64,000 nucleotides of DNA from Anaerolineae bacterium (GTDB lineage: Bacteria > Chloroflexota > Anaerolineae > Anaerolineales > UBA11579): contig SCUK01000001.1 of the NCBI GenBank assembly GCA_004297445.1, forward strand, positions 1 to 64,000. Direction: 5' to 3'. Every line of letters begins with the position of its first letter. Positions within the stretch are counted from its first letter, which is position 1. This document shows positions 37,301 to 47,361 of the stretch, in pieces. The position numbers and the translations under genes are program-made. The notes beneath the pieces are model-generated. The model was not told where the DNA came from. It saw only the letters and a list, made by a program, of their open reading frames with translations, and did not search any database.

Positions 37301-38107
37301 CTAAGCGATTACGGCGACCACAAGCCCCAGCGCGAGGGCGAGGAGCGGTTCCAGGAATGCGCGACGCCAGCTCCGGCCGACAAGGAGGTTGGTGTTGAAG
37401 ACAGTGAAGGCATACAGGGCAGCAAGAACGAGCACGCCAAATGCGACCGGCGAAATGTGCAGGTAATGCAAGGGCGCGGCAAGGGAAATGGCCAGCAGGC
37501 CTGCGGCCGATGATTCCAACCAGCGCCAGCCGCCGAATTGGATTTGCGTGATGCGCAGGTGAACCAATGCGGCTGCCAGCCCGATGGTGGGTACGAGGAA
37601 TAACAGGCGTGCATTGAGGGATTGCAGCGTGACCGCAAGGATAAAGAAGACGGCATAAGCCACAGAAGCGAGGACAGCGTTGGCAAAGGAACTGCGAGTG
37701 TCCAACGAGTCGAGGGAAGCATACTCTGCGGAGAGCACCACCAGAAGGGCCAGACCCGACCCCGCCAACGCCAGCCACCAGGTTGGGCCGGGATCAAGGT
37801 TGTTCAGTGGGAAGGACAGAATCCATGCCGTGAAGGCGGGCAAGACCAGATTGGGCAAGGTGGAGCCCTTGGGCGCGGAGGGATGTCGTCGAATCAACCA
37901 GTCTGCGCCGGTTGCTATGAGCCCTGCAGATGTTGCGGCGATGAGGGAATTGGTTGTGAGGCGAAGTGGGACAAACACTCCCAGGAATTGAATCGGTAGA
38001 AAAAGCTCAGGGAGAGTGACGAATTGGGCCAAAGAAAAATTCAGCAACGCCGTCGCAATCAGAATACTCATTTGCTCGAACGGGGGCTGGCGAAGAGAGG
38101 CTTGCAT
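37301..38107 (-). CDS. multi-TM hypothetical membrane protein
   Basis: 268 aa with about 8 hydrophobic segments; no family recognised. Confidence 0.6.
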   Translation of the reverse strand: MQASLRQPPFEQMSILIATALLNFSLAQFVTLPELFLPIQFLGVFVPLRLTTNSLIAATSAGLIATGADWLIRRHPSAPKGSTLPNLVLPAFTAWILSFPLNNLDPGPTWWLALAGSGLALLVVLSAEYASLDSLDTRSSFANAVLASVAYAVFFILAVTLQSLNARLLFLVPTIGLAAALVHLRITQIQFGGWRWLESSAAGLLAISLAAPLHYLHISPVAFGVLVLAALYAFTVFNTNLLVGRSWRRAFLEPLLALALGLVVAVIA

Positions 38108-38247
38108 CGCACTTATTCTAATGGGCTTTGGAAAGGGCTGCCAACCTCTTGGAGGCGTTATACTTTGGTCAATGTTCGGCGAAATGCGCGTATTTGCCGG
38201 CCAGTTCGGAGTTATCGAGGAGGATTCGCTTGGAAACTACGAGTCAA

Positions 38248-38916
38248 ATGATTGAGTTTTCGTGCGATGGCGAGCGCGTGCCAGGATTTCTGGCGCACCC
38301 GGTCGCAGCGGGAAAATACCCCGGAGTCATTGTGATTCAGGAGTGGTGGGGACTGGTCGCGCATATTAAAGATGTGGCGGAGAGATTGGCGGGCGAAGGG
38401 TTTGTAACGCTTGCGCCGGATCTGTACCATGGACAGGCGGCAGGTGAACCCGATGAGGCCAGGAAGCTGGCGATGGCGCTTGACCGGGAACGTGCGGTGA
38501 AGGAATGCAGTGCGGCAGGGGCACACCTGGCGTTTTTTGAAAACGTGCTGCCCAAGAAAGTGGGCGTGGTTGGCTGGTGCATGGGCGGGGGATTGAGCCT
38601 GTCGACTGCGGCACACAATGGAGTTATCGGCGCGGCGGTGTGTTTCTACGGGCGACCGCTGGAGCGCGATGATGCCCTGCGGCTGCGTGTGCCCGTGTTG
38701 GGGCTCTACGGCGAAGAGGACAAGGGAATCCCGCTTGGGCTGATCCAGGATTTTGAACGCCACCTGATTGAAACCAAAGTCACCCACCAAATCGTTGTGT
38801 ATCCGTCTGCGCCGCACGCGTTCTTCAATGACACCCGGCCGGAGGCTTACCGGGCCGAGGCTGCCGAAGATGCCTGGCGCAGGACGATTGACTGGTTTCG
38901 CCAGCACCTGATCTAG
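38248..38916 (+). CDS. dienelactone hydrolase family protein
   Basis: GVIVIQEWWGLVAHIKDVAERLAGEGFVTLAPDLYHGQ; VGVVGWCMGGGLSL; APHAFFND. Confidence 0.92.
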   Translation: MIEFSCDGERVPGFLAHPVAAGKYPGVIVIQEWWGLVAHIKDVAERLAGEGFVTLAPDLYHGQAAGEPDEARKLAMALDRERAVKECSAAGAHLAFFENVLPKKVGVVGWCMGGGLSLSTAAHNGVIGAAVCFYGRPLERDDALRLRVPVLGLYGEEDKGIPLGLIQDFERHLIETKVTHQIVVYPSAPHAFFNDTRPEAYRAEAAEDAWRRTIDWFRQHLI

Positions 38917-38980
38917 CACGAGCGCAACTTAAACTCCCGTTTCCCGTACATTTTCTCAGAATCAGAAAGGAGTGTGCGAA

Positions 38981-39397
38981 ATGACTACAACGCTTTACCG
39001 AAGTAGAACTGAGAAAATGCTGTTTGGCGTGTGCGGCGGGCTGGGCGCGTATCTGGGAATCGACCCAACATTTGTGCGGCTGTTCTTTGTGCTGTTGACG
39101 TTGGGGAACGGCATCGGGCTTATGCTCTATGCGGTGCTGGCTTTCCTGATGCCAGTGAACCCGGTTGCCGAGCCCAGCGGAGGAAGCCCGGTGCCTTTCT
39201 GGGAGAATGAGCGGGCGGTGAGGCTGGCAGGAATCAGCCTCGTAGTTGTCGGTTTCTTTGCATTTCTGCCGCAGGTGATGAACCGGTACTTTGGATGGCT
39301 TGAATTGTCGGATTTCTGGCCGGCGCTGCTAATCCTAGGCGGGGCTGTGATGCTGGTGAGAGCCCTGCGCCAAGACAAGTCCAGTCAGACGAGTTAA
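38981..39397 (+). CDS. PspC domain protein
   Basis: TLYRSRTEKMLFGVCGGLGAYLGIDPTFVRLFFVLLTL. Confidence 0.92.
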   Translation: MTTTLYRSRTEKMLFGVCGGLGAYLGIDPTFVRLFFVLLTLGNGIGLMLYAVLAFLMPVNPVAEPSGGSPVPFWENERAVRLAGISLVVVGFFAFLPQVMNRYFGWLELSDFWPALLILGGAVMLVRALRQDKSSQTS

Positions 39398-39424
39398 TTT
39401 CAGAATATCCGTGAGTGAGTGACC

Positions 39425-40633
39425 ATGCGCATCGGGATGTTGGCGGATATCTACAAACCGTATGTTAGCGGCGTCACCAATCATATTGCGCTGACAAAGC
39501 GCGCGCTTGAAAGCAAAGGACACCAGGTATTCGTCTTCACCTTTGGGGATGAAGATTACAGAGACGATGAACCCAATGTCATCCGATCATCGGGTCTGCC
39601 GCTTGCCATTCCCGCAGCAGACTTGGATGTTCAAATCAGTTTGCGATACACGCAGCAAGCGCAGAGACTGTTGCGAATGATGGATGTCGTACATGTCCAC
39701 CATCCTTCCATCAGCGGGCGGCTGGCTTTGCGTTACTGCCGCCCACGGCGAATACCAATCGTCTATACCAACCACACACGGTATGACCTGTATTCGCAGG
39801 CATACCTCCCCTGGATGCCGGATGTGGTCGGGGAGGCGTTCTTCCGAGTATTTCTGCCCGCCTATTGCCGCTCGATGGATCTCGTCATTGCCCCTTCCAA
39901 CGGGTTGCGCGACGTATTGATGAGCTTTGGGGTTGAAGAGCCGATTGAAGTTGTGCCAAACGGAATCGACCTGGGGCCAATTCGCAGCGCGCCAGATTCG
40001 CTCAACCGCAGTGATTTCGGCTTTTCGGATGAAAATCTTCTGCTCACCTTTGTTGGACGATTGGGTCCGGAGAAGAACCTTGCTTTTCTGCTTCGTTCGT
40101 TTGCGGGAGCGGCAGAGGCCTATGACAACCTGAGATTGTTGCTGGTGGGCGACGGACCTGAGCTGGACAATATGAGGGATCGTGCCCGACTCATGGGATT
40201 GAGCGAGAAGGTGCGGTTCACCGGGATGGTAGATTACGGCGATGTGCCATCTTTCCTGAAGATGGCAGATGTGTTCGTGACGGCCTCGGTGACAGAAGTT
40301 CATCCGCTGACTCTAATTGAGGCAATGGCCGCGGGACTTCCTGTCTTGGGGATCCATTCTCCCGGCGTAGGCGACATCATTGTGGATGGCGTGACGGGGA
40401 TGTTGGCGCAAGAAGATATGGCATCCTTCACGGCGAAGATGGTGCGCATAGCCACTAATCAAGAAGAGCGAGAAGCGATGCAGGCGGCATCCATCCGCGA
40501 GGCCGAGCGCTATGCGGTTGACGTCACTGCGGACGAGTTGGTGCTGCGTTATAAGATGGCGATTCAAAAGGTGAAGAAACAGCCGGTGCCGCTGCGGTAT
40601 CGTCTATTGAGAGCGCTGGATCGCGTGTGGTAG
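39425..40633 (+). CDS. glycosyltransferase family 4 (GT4)
   Basis: MRIGMLADIYKPYVSGVTNHIALTKRAL...FVGRLGPEKNLAFLLRSF...EVHPLTLIEAMAAGLPVL. Confidence 0.93.
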   Translation: MRIGMLADIYKPYVSGVTNHIALTKRALESKGHQVFVFTFGDEDYRDDEPNVIRSSGLPLAIPAADLDVQISLRYTQQAQRLLRMMDVVHVHHPSISGRLALRYCRPRRIPIVYTNHTRYDLYSQAYLPWMPDVVGEAFFRVFLPAYCRSMDLVIAPSNGLRDVLMSFGVEEPIEVVPNGIDLGPIRSAPDSLNRSDFGFSDENLLLTFVGRLGPEKNLAFLLRSFAGAAEAYDNLRLLLVGDGPELDNMRDRARLMGLSEKVRFTGMVDYGDVPSFLKMADVFVTASVTEVHPLTLIEAMAAGLPVLGIHSPGVGDIIVDGVTGMLAQEDMASFTAKMVRIATNQEEREAMQAASIREAERYAVDVTADELVLRYKMAIQKVKKQPVPLRYRLLRALDRVW

Positions 40634-40998
40634 CGAAGCGAGGCAAACAAACGCTGGGCAAATGGGGGGAAGAACAGGCGCGCGTTCTTCTAATGGAGAA
40701 GGGGTATTTGCTGGTGGGTGAAAACATCCGTCCGCCCTATGGTGAAATTGACCTCGTGCTGCGGGATGGAGAGACACTTGTCTTTGTCGAGGTCAAGACG
40801 CGCACCACGCGGACCTTTGGCCTACCTGAAGAGGCGATTACCCCTGCGAAGATTGAACACATGGCCGCCTCGGCGGAGTCCTATATTCAGGAGCTGGACG
40901 CGCCGGATACACCATGGCGGCTGGATGTGGTTTCGGTTTATGTGCCCGGTGGGGCGGGAAACCCTGAAGTGGTGCACATCCCCAATGTACAAGCCTAA
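40627..40998 (+). CDS. YraN/UPF0102 family nuclease-like protein
   Basis: LGKWGEEQARVLLMEKGYLLVGENIRPPYGEIDLVLRDGETLVFVEVKTR. Confidence 0.93.
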   Translation: MVAKRGKQTLGKWGEEQARVLLMEKGYLLVGENIRPPYGEIDLVLRDGETLVFVEVKTRTTRTFGLPEEAITPAKIEHMAASAESYIQELDAPDTPWRLDVVSVYVPGGAGNPEVVHIPNVQA

Positions 40999-41914
40999 GC
41001 CGAAGGCCGTTCTGCTGTTGGGACCAACGGGCGTGGGAAAGACGGCGCTCAGCTTGAAACTGGCCGAGGCGGTGAACGGAGAAATCGTCTCGGCCGATTC
41101 GCGACTGTTCTATCGCGGCATGGATATCGGTACTGCCAAACCGACACTTCACGAGAGGAAGCGCGTCCCTCATCATCTTGTGGATGTGGCCGACCCGGAC
41201 GAACACTGGAGTCTATCGAGATTTCTTGAAGCCGCCGATGCCGCCATCGTTGATATCGCTCGTCGAGGGAAAGTGCCAATCATTGTGGGCGGCACGGGAC
41301 AATTCGTCCGTGCGTTGCTGGAGGGTTGGGAAATCCCAGAAATCGATGAAAAGCCAAGACTGCGCCAAGCCTTATTGGCATTGGCCGAGACGCAGGGAAG
41401 CGCCAGGTTACATGCGTGGCTCGAAGGGGTTGACCCGGAAGCGGCACAGAAAATTGATGGGCGAAACGTGCGGAGGACAGTACGGGCGATTGAGGTCATT
41501 CTGAGTACCGGGCGAAAGTTCTCGGCGCAGAGAATGGCAACCGGGGCGCGCTATGAGTTCATAGTGCTGGGCCTCACCCTGCCCCGGCCAATGCTTTACC
41601 AGCGCATTGACGAGCGAGTGGATGCGATGTTCGCGGCCGGGTTGCTGGACGAAGTGAGGGGACTTCTGAAGAAGTATCCACCGGATTCACGGTGCTTCTC
41701 GGCCATCGGATACCCTCAGGCAATCCGCGTGTTAAAGGGCGAGATGACGGAGGGGGAGGCCAAGATAGAGATAAAGCGGCGCACGCGTGTATTTGTCCGG
41801 GGGCAGGCGGCATGGTTTCGGCATGATGCTCCTGGAATTACCTGGATCGAGCAAGATGAGACCGCTGATGTGCGCGCCGTTAACGCAGTGCGTGAATTCA
41901 TCGGAATACGGTAA
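40985..41914 (+). CDS. miaA: tRNA dimethylallyltransferase
   Basis: MYKPKPKAVLLLGPTGVGKTALSLKLAEAVNGEIVSADSRLFYRGMDIGTAKPT; start 40985 overlaps yraN by 14 nt. Confidence 0.95.
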   Translation: MYKPKPKAVLLLGPTGVGKTALSLKLAEAVNGEIVSADSRLFYRGMDIGTAKPTLHERKRVPHHLVDVADPDEHWSLSRFLEAADAAIVDIARRGKVPIIVGGTGQFVRALLEGWEIPEIDEKPRLRQALLALAETQGSARLHAWLEGVDPEAAQKIDGRNVRRTVRAIEVILSTGRKFSAQRMATGARYEFIVLGLTLPRPMLYQRIDERVDAMFAAGLLDEVRGLLKKYPPDSRCFSAIGYPQAIRVLKGEMTEGEAKIEIKRRTRVFVRGQAAWFRHDAPGITWIEQDETADVRAVNAVREFIGIR

Positions 41915-41939
41915 ATGAAGTCAATTTCATGGGAGAGAA

Positions 41940-41968
41940 TTGACAGATAGGGCGTTCGTTCCTATACT
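41940..41968 (+). promoter_or_regulatory. sigma70-type promoter upstream of the acyl-CoA ligase gene
   Basis: TTGACA-17 nt-TATACT. Confidence 0.8.
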
Positions 41969-42018
41969 CGTACTAACACGATTTTCCCGCACACAACTCA
42001 TCACAGTGGAGAACAGCC

Positions 42019-43698
42019 ATGCAAGATAAACCCTGGGTAAGGAACTACGACCCTGGTGTTCCAGCAGTTTTGGAATACCCCGCCTTTACCGGTCATGAAC
42101 TGATGGAACGGGCGGCCGCCAAGTACCCGAACGCGGTTTGCACTATTTTCAATGGGGCAACGCTGACGTACAGCCAGGTCAATGAAATGTCCGACCGGCT
42201 GGCGGCGGGACTGGCCGGGATGGGAGTGAAGAAAGGCGACCGTGTTGGAATTTTCATTCCGAACACCCCGCAATTCGTGCTGGCTTACTACGCGCTCCTG
42301 AAACTGGGAGCGGTTGTTGTGGCAACGAATCCCCTGTATACCGAGCGTGAAATCGAATACCAGGTGAATGATGCCGGCATTGAAATCATGATCCTGATGA
42401 CCAACAACTATGAGAAGATCAAGGCAATTCAGGGAAAGACGCGAATCAAACGATTGGTGGTTACCAACATCAAAGAAGCGCTAACCCCCTTGATGCGCGT
42501 CCTGTTCACTCTGCTACGCGAGAAAAAGGCCGGATTCCGGGTGACGCTGCGTGACAACGATGTGTGGATGCAAGACCTGATTGCCAATAACCGGCCGGAA
42601 GCGCGACCCAAGGTAACAGTTACCCCGGAGGACACCGCCCTGTTTCAATACAGCGGCGGAACAACCGGTCTTTCCAAAGGGGTGATTGCCACTCACCGAA
42701 ACCTGGTGAGTAACACGTATCAAATCAACGCCTGGAACCCGAATGCGGAAGAAGGCAAAGAGGTCGTGTTGATGGCCATCCCCCTTTATCATGCGTATGG
42801 CATGGTGGTTGGCCTGAACTATGGGATGATGATGGGTGCATCGTTCGTGATGATTCCGGACCCGCGCAACATCCCGGATGTTCTGAAGAATCTGTCGAAA
42901 TACCGCGCGACCATTTACCCAGGCGTTCCGGCGATGTACAACGCCATCAACAACAATGCGGATGTGCTGGCCGGGAAGTATGACTTGAGCAGCATCAAAT
43001 TCTGTATTTCCGGTTCTGCACCGCTGTTGCGTGAAACCAAAGACCGCTTTGAACAGTTGACCGGAGGCACACTGGTGGAGGGCTATGGGTTGTCTGAGGC
43101 CCCAGTCGCGACTCACTGCAACCCGGTGAATGGGGTGAACAAGCCGGGGTCCATCGGGATGCCGCTGCCGGATGTGGAGTGCAAAATCGTTGATCTTGAA
43201 GACAGCACCACAGTCTTGCCGGCAGGCGGAATTGGCGAAATGATCCTGCGGGGTCCGATGATGATGAAAGGCTACCACAACATGCCGACCGAAACGGCGA
43301 ACACGATTCGGGATGGCTGGCTGTACACCGGCGACATCGCTTATATGGATGACGAAGGTTATTTCTTCATCGTTGACCGGAAGAAGGAACTCATCAAGCC
43401 CGGTGGTTTCCAGGTGTGGCCGCGCGAGGTTGAAGAAATCATCCAGAAAAACCCCAAAGTGCTTGAGGTCGGAGTAGCCGGTATTCCGGATGCCAACAGC
43501 GGCGAGGCGGTGAAGGCGTGGGTGGTGCTGAAGCCGGGCGAAACCGCGACGGAAGAGGAATTGCGGGCGTTCTGTAAAGAGCAACTGGCGGCGTACAAGG
43601 TGCCCAAGCAAATCGAATTCGTGTCCGCGCTGCCGCGCAGCACAGTTGGCAAGATCCTGCGGCGCGAACTGATTCGACAGCACAAGGAAGGCTCGTAA
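42019..43698 (+). CDS. long-chain fatty acid--CoA ligase (AMP-forming)
   Basis: YSGGTTGLSKGVIATHRNL; GYGLSEAPVATHCNP; DGWLYTGDIAYMDDEGYFFIVDRKKELIKPGGFQVWPREVEE. Confidence 0.95.
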   Translation: MQDKPWVRNYDPGVPAVLEYPAFTGHELMERAAAKYPNAVCTIFNGATLTYSQVNEMSDRLAAGLAGMGVKKGDRVGIFIPNTPQFVLAYYALLKLGAVVVATNPLYTEREIEYQVNDAGIEIMILMTNNYEKIKAIQGKTRIKRLVVTNIKEALTPLMRVLFTLLREKKAGFRVTLRDNDVWMQDLIANNRPEARPKVTVTPEDTALFQYSGGTTGLSKGVIATHRNLVSNTYQINAWNPNAEEGKEVVLMAIPLYHAYGMVVGLNYGMMMGASFVMIPDPRNIPDVLKNLSKYRATIYPGVPAMYNAINNNADVLAGKYDLSSIKFCISGSAPLLRETKDRFEQLTGGTLVEGYGLSEAPVATHCNPVNGVNKPGSIGMPLPDVECKIVDLEDSTTVLPAGGIGEMILRGPMMMKGYHNMPTETANTIRDGWLYTGDIAYMDDEGYFFIVDRKKELIKPGGFQVWPREVEEIIQKNPKVLEVGVAGIPDANSGEAVKAWVVLKPGETATEEELRAFCKEQLAAYKVPKQIEFVSALPRSTVGKILRRELIRQHKEGS

Positions 43699-43719
43699 GC
43701 CGCCTAATCAGCTGTAATT

Positions 43720-43763
43720 AACACGGGGCGTCTGTTGCTTACCCGAAAGCAGGCGCCCCGTGT
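43720..43763 (+). terminator. terminator-like hairpin
   Basis: AACACGGGGCG...CGCCCCGTGTT arms after the CoA-ligase stop. Confidence 0.6.
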
Positions 43764-43779
43764 TCTTGTGGAGTCGCCA

Positions 43780-44469
43780 ATGAAAGCAGCATTCTTTGAT
43801 GTGGACGGCACCCTGACCGATGTGCGGGTGTGGCAGGGCGTGATGGATTATTTCAATGCCCACGGATTGAGGAAGTGGACCATCCGGTGGTTCTGGGTCT
43901 ATCACACGCCCTATTTCCTTTTATACAAGTTAGGCGTAATCAGCCAGTCCAGTTTTCGGCGGCCGTGGGCGGCGCATTTATCCTGGCTATTTCGCGGATA
44001 TACCGAGGAAGAGGCACAGAAAATCTGGGACTGGGTTGTGAAGGAAGGAATCGCGGGGCACTGGCGCGAGGATGTAATCGAAATCCTGAAGCGGCATAAG
44101 GCTGACGGCGACGTTGTGTTTCTCGTCTCTGCCGGACCCGAGCCATTGGTGAAGCGCATAGGCGATGAAGTGGGGGCCGATGTGGCGGTCGGCACAGGAC
44201 ATGCAGTTCATGCAGGCCGGTTTACGGGCAAGTCCATTCCTCCGGTATGTATGGATGAGCACAAGGCGACACTTACGAGGAAGCGAATTGCTGCTCTCGG
44301 GCTGGAACTCGACTTCGGCAAGAGCCATGCTTACGCCGATTCGCCGGGGGACGCGGGGCTGCTGGAAATGGTCGGAAATCCGATTGCCGTCTACCCGGAT
44401 GCCGAGCTGCGAGAACTTGCAAGGCGGCGAAACTGGCCGGTCTTTGAACAAATAAAAACGCCCGGGTAA
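43780..44469 (+). CDS. HAD-IB family hydrolase
   Basis: AAFFDVDGTLTDVRVWQGVMDYF; HADGDVVFLVSAGPEPLVKRIG-like motif II; SHAYADSPGDAGLLEMVGNPIAVYPD. Confidence 0.9.
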   Translation: MKAAFFDVDGTLTDVRVWQGVMDYFNAHGLRKWTIRWFWVYHTPYFLLYKLGVISQSSFRRPWAAHLSWLFRGYTEEEAQKIWDWVVKEGIAGHWREDVIEILKRHKADGDVVFLVSAGPEPLVKRIGDEVGADVAVGTGHAVHAGRFTGKSIPPVCMDEHKATLTRKRIAALGLELDFGKSHAYADSPGDAGLLEMVGNPIAVYPDAELRELARRRNWPVFEQIKTPG

Positions 44470-44485
44470 TCCCGGACGTTTTTCT
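44457..44485. terminator. bidirectional terminator-like hairpin
   Basis: AAAAACGcCCGGGtaaTCCCGGaCGTTTTT. Confidence 0.7.
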
Positions 44486-44490
44486 ATTCG

Positions 44491-46371
44491 TCAGCCTGTT
44501 GCGCCGTTCATGGCGATGGGTGTGCCGCCAATGCGTTTCTGAACGGGCGGGGGGAAAATCTTGTCGAATTCCTCGCGAGGGAGGGTTTCGACTTCGAGGA
44601 GTTTGCGGGCGACCTCGTCCAGTTTGTCCTTGTATTTCGTCAGGACTTCTTTGGCACGGTCGTAGGCTTCGTTGACGAGTTCCAGAACTTCGCGGTCGAT
44701 TAGCTCGGCGACGGCCTCTGAGTAGTCTTTCTGCTCAGAAATCTCGCGACCAAGGAAAACGAGTTCTTCCTTCTGGCCGTATACACGGGTCCCCAGCTTC
44801 TTGCTCATCCCGAGGCGCATTATCATCGTTCGCGCGGTGCGGGTGACGGATTGCAGGTCGCTTGAAGCGCCGGAAGTGATATCGTCAAATATCAGTTCTT
44901 CGGCGGCACGGCCACCGAGGGCGGTGGCCATATCGTCCAGCATCTTGTTGCGGCTCTGCATTTCACGGTCTTCATCGGGCATGTGCATCATGTAGCCCAA
45001 GGCACGGCCGCGGGGAATGATGGTGACTTTGTGAACCGGGTCAGCGTTGGGAAGGGCGTTGCTGACGATGGCGTGGCCGGCCTCATGGTAGGCGATGATG
45101 AGTTTCTCATCGGGACTGATGAGGCGACTCTTGCGTTCCGGCCCGGCGATGACGCGTTCAATGGCTTCCTGGAATTCGGGCTGGCCAATGGCTTTCTTTT
45201 CACGGCGGGCGGCGAGAATGGCGGCCTCGTTCACCAGGTTTTCAAGGTCTGCGCCGACAAAGCCGGGCGTTCCGCGGGCAAGGACGCTGAGGTCGATATT
45301 CGGCTCCAGCGGTTTGCCTTTGACATGCACATTGAGAATAGCCTCGCGGCCGCGCACATCGGGGCGGTCGAGAACGACCTGGCGGTCAAAGCGACCCGGG
45401 CGAAGCAGGGCGGGGTCGAGGATGTCCGGGCGGTTGGTAGCGGCTACCATGATGATGTTGGTATCGGTATCGAAGCCGTCCATTTCAACGAGCATTTGGT
45501 TCAGAGTCTGTTCACGCTCATCGTGGCTGCCACCGAGACCGGCGCCGCGCTGGCGGCCAACGGCGTCAATTTCATCAATGAAGACGATACACGGAGAATG
45601 GCGCTTGGCCTGTTCGAACAGATCGCGGACGCGGCTGGCGCCGACGCCAACGAACATTTCAACGAACTCCGAACCGGAAATGCTGAAGAAGGGGACGCCG
45701 GCTTCGCCGGAAACAGCCTTGGCGAGCAGGGTCTTGCCAGTGCCGGGGGGACCAACAAGTAGAACGCCCTTGGGAATGCGTGCGCCGAGGGAGATGAACT
45801 TTTCAGGTTCCCGCAGGAACTCCACGATTTCCTGGAGTCCTTCTTTGGCTTCTTCGACCCCGGCGACATCATTGAACGTGACGGTTGGGTGTTCGCCAGA
45901 GAACATACGAGCGCGGGACTTGCCAAACGACATGGCGGCGTTGTTGCTGCCCTGCGCCTGACGGAACACGAACCAGAAGACGAAAGCAAGGATGATGAAC
46001 GGCGCAATGTATCCGAGAATGGTGAGCACATCCAGCCAGGCGCTGGGGGGCCGGACTTCAATGCTAATCTTGTCCGGGGCCAGTTCTTCGGGCGTGACTC
46101 CCAAGCCGGTTAGTTGCTCGACGAGCGTCGAATTCGGCTCTTTGTGAGAAATGCGCTCGGTGTCCAGACTGCCGGCATAAATCAGACGCAGGCGGTCGCT
46201 GGCCTCGATGATGATTCGGGAGACCCGGCCGGCCTTAATGTCCGAGGCTACCTGATTGATGGTAAGCGCCTCTTCCTGGGCGGGCTGTTGAATCTGCACC
46301 ATAATCATCGCGATAATGATGATGAAGAGCAGAATGTAGAACATGGATACTCTACTGCGAGGACTATTCAC
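44491..46371 (-). CDS. ftsH: ATP-dependent zinc metalloprotease FtsH
   Basis: [58 protein letters not shown]. Confidence 0.97.
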   Translation of the reverse strand: MNSPRSRVSMFYILLFIIIIAMIMVQIQQPAQEEALTINQVASDIKAGRVSRIIIEASDRLRLIYAGSLDTERISHKEPNSTLVEQLTGLGVTPEELAPDKISIEVRPPSAWLDVLTILGYIAPFIILAFVFWFVFRQAQGSNNAAMSFGKSRARMFSGEHPTVTFNDVAGVEEAKEGLQEIVEFLREPEKFISLGARIPKGVLLVGPPGTGKTLLAKAVSGEAGVPFFSISGSEFVEMFVGVGASRVRDLFEQAKRHSPCIVFIDEIDAVGRQRGAGLGGSHDEREQTLNQMLVEMDGFDTDTNIIMVAATNRPDILDPALLRPGRFDRQVVLDRPDVRGREAILNVHVKGKPLEPNIDLSVLARGTPGFVGADLENLVNEAAILAARREKKAIGQPEFQEAIERVIAGPERKSRLISPDEKLIIAYHEAGHAIVSNALPNADPVHKVTIIPRGRALGYMMHMPDEDREMQSRNKMLDDMATALGGRAAEELIFDDITSGASSDLQSVTRTARTMIMRLGMSKKLGTRVYGQKEELVFLGREISEQKDYSEAVAELIDREVLELVNEAYDRAKEVLTKYKDKLDEVARKLLEVETLPREEFDKIFPPPVQKRIGGTPIAMNGATG

Positions 46372-46560
46372 GCGTTCCTCCGAGATAACGGCTGCAATTG
46401 ACGATTAGGTGGAAAATTATACCAACCGTTTGGGGAGTTTCCCACCCTGCAAGGGATGAGAAGGGGAATCTAATACTCTTCTTACTCTGTAGGAAGGCTC
46501 ACAAACTTGAGGATTTACGGAGGTTTCAAGCCACCGGATGAACTTGCGCGGGTAACTTAA

Positions 46561-46589
46561 TTGACACCCCAGAATCCATCGTCTATACT
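46561..46589 (+). promoter_or_regulatory. sigma70-type promoter of parA-like gene
   Basis: TTGACA-17 nt-TATACT, ending 7 nt before ATG 46597. Confidence 0.8.
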
Positions 46590-46596
46590 GACATGC

Positions 46597-47361
46597 ATGC
46601 GTCGAGTCATAGCAGTAGCCAACCAGAAGGGTGGCGTGGGAAAAACCACCACCGTTATCAACCTCGGGGCGTCCCTGGCGGCGATGGGATACCGGGTCGT
46701 AGTGGTGGATCTGGACTCGCAGGGTGCACTGACGGCTTCTTTTGGGTACAACCCCTATGAAGTGAGGCCGTCCACGACTGAGATGATGCTTGACTCCAAC
46801 ATTACGCTGGCTGGAATCCTACGGGGCGGGCGCGAACGATTGGATGTAGCCCCAGCCAGCTCAGAGTTGCTTTCGGCTGAATACCGCCTGCTGAAGCAGC
46901 CCGATCGGACTCACCGTTTGAGGCATGCCATCGAGGCCTCGAAAGACGACTTTGACTTTGTGATCATTGATACGCCCCCGAACCTGGGGCTGCTGACGGT
47001 GAACGCCCTGGTGGCCGCGGGCGAGTTACTCATCCCAGTGAAAACGGATTATCTTGCGATGCGCGGGGTGCGGCCCCTGCTTGAGTCTGTGTGGTTGATA
47101 CGAGACAAAATCAATCCGGAACTGGATTTGCTGGGCGTACTCCCAACGATGTATCCAGCCGGGTCTGACCATGCGACGGCGGTCGTGGAAGAACTGCGGG
47201 CGGTCTTTAAGAACCGACTTTTCCGCACATCCATCCCGGTAGATGAGGCCGCGGCAATTGCACCGGTTGCGCGCAAAGCGGCAATGGATTTCAAACCAGA
47301 CAGCCCGGTGGCGACGGCGTACCGCCGTCTCGCGGAGGAGGTTAGCGATGCTCTCCGATGA
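46597..47361 (+). CDS. ParA/Soj family ATPase
   Basis: MRRVIAVANQKGGVGKTTTVINLGASLAAMGYRVVVVDLDSQGALT; DFVIIDTPPNLGLLTVNAL. Confidence 0.95.
   Translation: MRRVIAVANQKGGVGKTTTVINLGASLAAMGYRVVVVDLDSQGALTASFGYNPYEVRPSTTEMMLDSNITLAGILRGGRERLDVAPASSELLSAEYRLLKQPDRTHRLRHAIEASKDDFDFVIIDTPPNLGLLTVNALVAAGELLIPVKTDYLAMRGVRPLLESVWLIRDKINPELDLLGVLPTMYPAGSDHATAVVEELRAVFKNRLFRTSIPVDEAAAIAPVARKAAMDFKPDSPVATAYRRLAEEVSDALR

Noticed and set aside
40718-40984. N-terminal extension of the 398-aa ORF containing miaA
   Set aside because: Overlaps yraN in another frame and has Arg/Trp-rich non-homologous sequence; MiaA starts at 40985.
42514-43683. 389-aa minus-strand ORF inside the acyl-CoA ligase gene
   Set aside because: Antisense shadow ORF of a clear coding sequence; no start context or domain motif.
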